The position numbers and the translations under genes were made by a program. Positions 61,801 through 64,000 of a stretch of DNA of 64,000 nt are shown here, in pieces (position 1 is the stretch's first letter; every line of letters starts with the position of its first letter). The stretch comes from Pelecanus crispus (lineage: Eukaryota > Chordata > Aves > Pelecaniformes > Pelecanidae): NCBI RefSeq assembly GCF_030463565.1, contig NC_134654.1, positions 18,801,702-18,865,701 of the forward strand, read 5' to 3'. The notes under the pieces are model-generated. The model was not told the origin of the DNA, searched no databases, and worked only from the letters and a program-made list of their open reading frames with translations.

Positions 61801-63815
61801 TTCTGTCCTCTGCTGCTTTTTTAAATTGCATAGAAAGACATGACTGCACTTACTACTTGGCTCTAATTGAAAATGAGGTTTTTGGAAAAACAAATTTGAG
61901 ATTCTCCTTTTTATCTCTTACCTCTTGAAAGCTGTTTGTGATTCTGTATTTGTTCAGCTTAGGCTGTGACTATTTGAATAAAGAAACTAAGTTTCCATAT
62001 TGTATTGTTATAGAATACTTGTCAAGAAGAAAGTGCTTTGTAATTTTTCCTTTCTGACTTTAATGCATGGTTTTGTAAAGTGTCTTCGTAAGTTATAAAA
62101 TCCTAGGATATGCAAGAGAAGATAGTTTGTCTTGGTTAATGAATACTAGGAAGAGTTCTGTAAATAATTCTATTCTTAAATAAAAATCATCCTCACAGAA
62201 CAGACTATATGTACATCTGACACAACTTCTGTGAAGTTTTTGTATCTGTGGAGTGCCCCTTTTAAAAACAAATTTGTGAACTCTTCTAATTAATATTAAT
62301 TTTAAAAGAATTTTGGGTTAACCTTCTGAAAAAGTCTTAGTACTACTTAGCTGTAATTCAGGAGAAAGTTAGGGTAAGGATTGAAGTTGTTCATAGTAAT
62401 TAGTAGTTGTCGTTGAGGAAAAATTTCATCGTTCAGAGACATTCTGTTTTATTCTTATGGGATAAGCAAATTGTGATTTCTTTTTTTTCCACATTTGTTG
62501 TTTTGATTGTATTTAATCGTACTCTAAATTGTGGGGTTTTATTGCCAGCAGTCCCCCAGCAAGATCTCTTCATGGTGTTTTTCTTCCCACATCAAAGGTA
62601 TTCACAACTGCACGTGCAGAATTCTAGCCTGACTACTTACATGTGTGGTTTTAAAGCTCTGTAAATAGAGATACCTGAAAGATTTAAACTTGCTGTGCTC
62701 AGTGTATACACTTACATTCCTTATGAATGCTTAGGGTGGAAAATAAACCAAGCTTTCCACGCTGTTCTTGAACGGAACTTGATTATCTGAAATTACTGTT
62801 CAGAAATGCTAATACCTGCACTTTGGTGTTAATTTTCAATGAATGAACACATCCTCAACAGGAAGTACCCATCAAAAACTGGAAGAGAAATAGACAGTTA
62901 TAGTATGACAGGAGTGCAGTAGTTGGTATAGAACAATATCAGCTTACTTTGCATATATAATTAAGTCCTGTAGTACCCTGAAGGTTTAGGGTGGACTGCA
63001 GACCATTGGGAGTAGCAAACAGCAGAGTTCTGTATAGTCACACTCCTAGGGTTCTCTTTGGCTTCTTCCTTGTCTAACCAGAGATTTGTAAACAGTTTAG
63101 TGTTTGTGTGGAATTGCATGAATATGTGTCTATGCAGTTACAGATAATATGAAATCCCTCTAATATTCTGGTTTTGATGCATATTGGAAGCTATTATGCC
63201 AATAGGTGTTCAGGATATTAAAATTCGTATTTAACCTGTACAGCTACAGAACAGTATTGGAGAAGAAAATGTTGCTCGAATGGGTATATAGTACTTCAGT
63301 GAACAAATCAAAATGGAGTGCCTACACTGTTCTACCATGAATGAGGCAAATCAGAATACAGATTTTTTTTCTTCCCCCCTTATTTAATATGAATTACAAG
63401 TAATGTGCAGTATTATAGGTGATGGCACTGTTGGTATCATTGTCTGGTGTTACCTAAGTTATAATTTTCATTGCCAAACTGCAACTGTTTTGGTTGAAAT
63501 TTTGCATTCTAGATGTCTGCCTTTGGATGACTTCTTTTGGAAAATTTCAATCAAAATGGTTCAAATATTCCCAAGACTGAAGCTATTGGAAAGACACTAT
63601 TCAATGTTAGTTTTCTAGAGACCTTTGAAAGTCTATAACTGTATAACATTTGAGCAGAGCAACTGTGATATATGAACATAGAAGGGGGCTAATAAGGACT
63701 GTATAGATAATCTTAATTCTTGGAGTTCCCATGTTCTGAATGCTTATTTTATGATCTTGTTGCCATGTGGGTGTACAGCAGTTTACACTATGTGATTTGT
63801 TTCATTTTGCTTTAG

Positions 63816-63911
63816 ATTATTGGTTGCCAAGTCAGAAGAGAGCCACTGGAGTCTACTGAACGGTATACTCGTTGGATGAATAATCTGACAGAAGAACAAC
63901 TTCTTACACAG
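63816..63911 (+). CDS. B3GNTL1: B3GNTL1 exon 6
   Basis: This 96-nt exon (32 codons, phase 0 at both ends) begins [20 protein letters not shown] and continues [12 protein letters not shown]. It matches human [32 protein letters not shown] and forms the strand after the DxD helix and the start of the acceptor-side region. The acceptor is TTGCTTTAG and the donor GTATTC. It is the last exon in the window. About 177 residues are encoded so far, against about 361 in human, so roughly half of the protein lies to the right. Confidence 0.96.
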
Positions 63912-64000
63912 GTATTCTTGTTTCAGCTGTGACTGAATTCACAGGAGAAAAATAGAGCAAGATGGATTTTTTCAGTCATTAGCAATACTTCATAACTTAC

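Larger units (their letters stand above)
43311..63815 (+). other. B3GNTL1: B3GNTL1 intron 5
   Basis: At 20505 nt this is the largest intron in the window; donor GTGAGT, acceptor TTGCTTTAG. It contains two solo LTRs, both antisense to the gene (48103-48673 and 57744-58833), a 16-bp direct repeat at 53273-53308, a G16 run at 55464-55479 and many T-rich stretches. A weak SINE-like area lies near 51135-51260. The remainder is AT-rich without recognisable genes. Confidence 0.8.

Overview
The window looks like avian nuclear DNA. It is an intron-rich vertebrate locus with two CpG islands, CR1 LINE fragments (including the characteristic CR1 3' tail near 12.13 kb) and two solo LTRs of bird-type endogenous retroviral elements. 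Two protein-coding genes can be supported, both only partly contained. They are recognised from residue-level similarity to METRNL and B3GNTL1, neighbours in human 17q25.3. I cannot name the species.

Layout: 1-8326 is the 5' half of METRNL on the minus strand (exon 2 at 2007-2395, exon 1 at 8214-8326, remaining exons left of the window). Its promoter CpG island covers about 7480-8960. From about 8960 to 23900 lies an intergenic stretch of about 15 kb without a recognisable gene; it holds a CR1 tail, an old CR1 copy at about 20.6-22.0 kb, a GC-rich patch at about 17.9 kb and a few regulatory-looking AT-rich clusters. A second CpG island (about 23905-24790) contains the first exon of B3GNTL1 on the plus strand. 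Exons 2-6 follow at 27951-28067, 28196-28295, 33156-33220, 43245-43310 and 63816-63911, and the gene continues right of the window. Every exon was delimited by GT/AG boundaries and by reading frame continuing across the junction.

The genes are arranged head to head and transcribed away from each other, but their start codons are 16 kb apart and each has its own CpG island, so this is not a compact bidirectional promoter. METRNL makes a secreted meteorin-family factor; B3GNTL1 makes a putative GT-A fold family 2 glycosyltransferase without an obvious signal peptide. Nothing suggests that they share a pathway. The most reportable details are two minimal upstream ORFs before the METRNL start, a tandem splice donor at B3GNTL1 exon 1, the DxD-like catalytic motif split over the exon 4/5 junction, two solo LTRs with intact 5-bp target duplications in intron 5, and a perfect homeodomain-type palindrome in the intergenic region. 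I found no evidence of a new biological system.
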